DNA of 64,000 nt, taken from Alloactinosynnema sp. L-07. Lineage in GTDB: Bacteria; Actinomycetota; Actinomycetes; Mycobacteriales; Pseudonocardiaceae. How positions within the stretch are numbered: the first letter of the stretch is position 1; each line of letters opens with the position of its first letter. The DNA lies in assembly GCF_900070365.1 (NCBI RefSeq), contig NZ_LN850107.1, forward strand, positions 3,348,001-3,412,000, read 5' to 3'. Below the pieces are notes generated by a model, which was not told the origin of the DNA, did not search any database, and was given only the letters and a program-made list of their open reading frames with translations. Made by a program: the position numbers and the translations under genes. Positions 63,454 through 64,000 of the stretch are shown piece by piece.

Positions 63454-63517
63454 CGCGGCGCTCAGAGGTTCGCAAGGCAGGCCAAGGCATTGCCGAAACA
63501 ACGAGGAGTACGGACAC

Positions 63518-64000
63518 ATGGAGTTTCGGCGCAAGGCCGTCGCGCTGGGCGGCGCTGTGCTCGCCGCGGTGCTGGCGGTGTCGGGATGCGCGGCGACCGG
63601 ATCGGCACCCGCCGCGCCCGGTCCGGCGGCGGGCGGGAAGCCGGATGTCAACGCCCAGCCCAGGTCCGCGCTGCGCGAGGGCGGCGACCTGCGGGTGCCG
63701 ATCGACGCGCTGCCTGCCAATTTCAACCCCAAGCAGGTCAACGGCGCCAGGGTGGTCAACTATCAGCTGGCCGAGGCGATCCTGCCCAGCGCGTTCCTCG
63801 ACGGCGCCGACGGCATTCCTTTGCTCAACAAGGCGTTCTTCGACAAGATCGAACTGGTGTCCACCGCGCCGCAGGTCGTGCGCTACACCATCGCGCCCGC
63901 CGCCAAATGGAGCAACGGAAGGCCGCTCACCTGGACGGACCTGCACGGCCATTGGCTTGCGCTGCGCGGAGAGGACAAGCGGTTCGAGGTGAACAACCAC
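63518..64000 (+). CDS. Family 5 (peptide/nickel-type) ABC solute-binding lipoprotein, N-terminal part
   Basis: 161 residues to the window edge. A lipoprotein signal with lipobox VSGC, a Pro/Ala linker, then the SBP_bac_5 start (EGGDLRVPIDALPANFNP, LVSTAPQVVRYTIAPAAKWS, GRPLTWTDLHGHWLALRG). The family binds oligopeptides, nickel or metal-chelate complexes for an ABC importer. GAGGAG lies nine bases before the ATG. Zur-like boxes and the divergent EntS-like exporter suggest metallophore traffic; the rest of the operon is outside the window. Confidence 0.85.
   Translation, partial: MEFRRKAVALGGAVLAAVLAVSGCAATGSAPAAPGPAAGGKPDVNAQPRSALREGGDLRVPIDALPANFNPKQVNGARVVNYQLAEAILPSAFLDGADGIPLLNKAFFDKIELVSTAPQVVRYTIAPAAKWSNGRPLTWTDLHGHWLALRGEDKRFEVNNH

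Overview
The window is high-GC actinobacterial DNA. Codon usage, GTG starts, GTGA/ATGA stop-start overlaps, an SsgB-type sporulation protein, a PGPGW membrane protein, EspC-like and YbaB/EbfC-like genes and very large YD-repeat exoproteins together suggest a filamentous Pseudonocardiaceae-like actinomycete. This placement is inferred from gene content only.

Layout. (1) 1-8.6 kb: the start of a nonribosomal peptide synthetase (A-PCP-E-C, cut by the left edge), two translationally coupled secreted M28-like proteins that have lost most of their zinc ligands, and a divergent MocR regulator. (2) 8.7-10.4 kb: a DUF2178-like membrane protein, a small XRE regulator and a quinone oxidoreductase behind a palindrome-bearing promoter. 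(3) 10.5-14.0 kb: a coupled type VII-associated toxin operon: YbaB/EbfC-like, EspC-like, a papain-fold (Tox-PL) toxin, and a large immunity-type protein that itself carries toxin-like domains lacking the active-site Cys. (4) 14.0-20.6 kb: a metallo-beta-lactamase-fold hydrolase, an EamA/MocR divergon in pieces, two dead tyrosine recombinases beside tRNA-Val(GAC) and tRNA-Val(CAC), tRNA-Cys and tRNA-Gly, ssgB, and a run of truncated gene ends. (5) 20.8-23.0 kb: a methyltransferase and a frameshifted pentapeptide-repeat protein.

(6) 23.0-36.8 kb: a minus-strand RHS locus. It has an intact 2109-aa RHS protein with a Tox-PL tip and an Imm35-like partner. Downstream lie an orphan toxin tail with orphan immunity gene, a near-identical 0.42-kb duplicate of the intact RHS core, and a second RHS gene split by a fragment of a glutamate mutase MutL-like gene but still ending in a toxin-immunity pair. 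(7) 37.0-42.9 kb: a divergent giant exoprotein with CBM-like repeats and a LamG domain lodged in a degenerate SGNH fold. (8) 44.2-57.5 kb: two oppositely oriented paralogous modules, each with a small SH3-like exported protein, a DUF2690-like exported protein and a large transglycosylase-like exoprotein, on either side of an XRE-nSTAND-WD40 protein. The first genes of the two modules share an upstream sequence.

(9) 57.4-58 kb: a 29-bp perfect inverted repeat and an att-like tRNA-Val fragment, which is the inverted counterpart of the junction at 16.1 kb. (10) 58-64 kb: a membrane protein, a NarL-type two-component pair, a methyltransferase, an EntS-like MFS exporter and a divergent family-5 solute-binding lipoprotein, with two Zur-like boxes between the last two.

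The recurring theme is conflict and cell-surface biology in a rearranged accessory region. The same toxin fold (Tox-PL) with the same immunity family (Imm35/YrhB-like) occurs on both a type VII-type and an RHS carrier. Degenerate enzyme domains recur (M28, Tox-PL, SGNH). Debris around two tRNA-Val genes marks integration and rearrangement.
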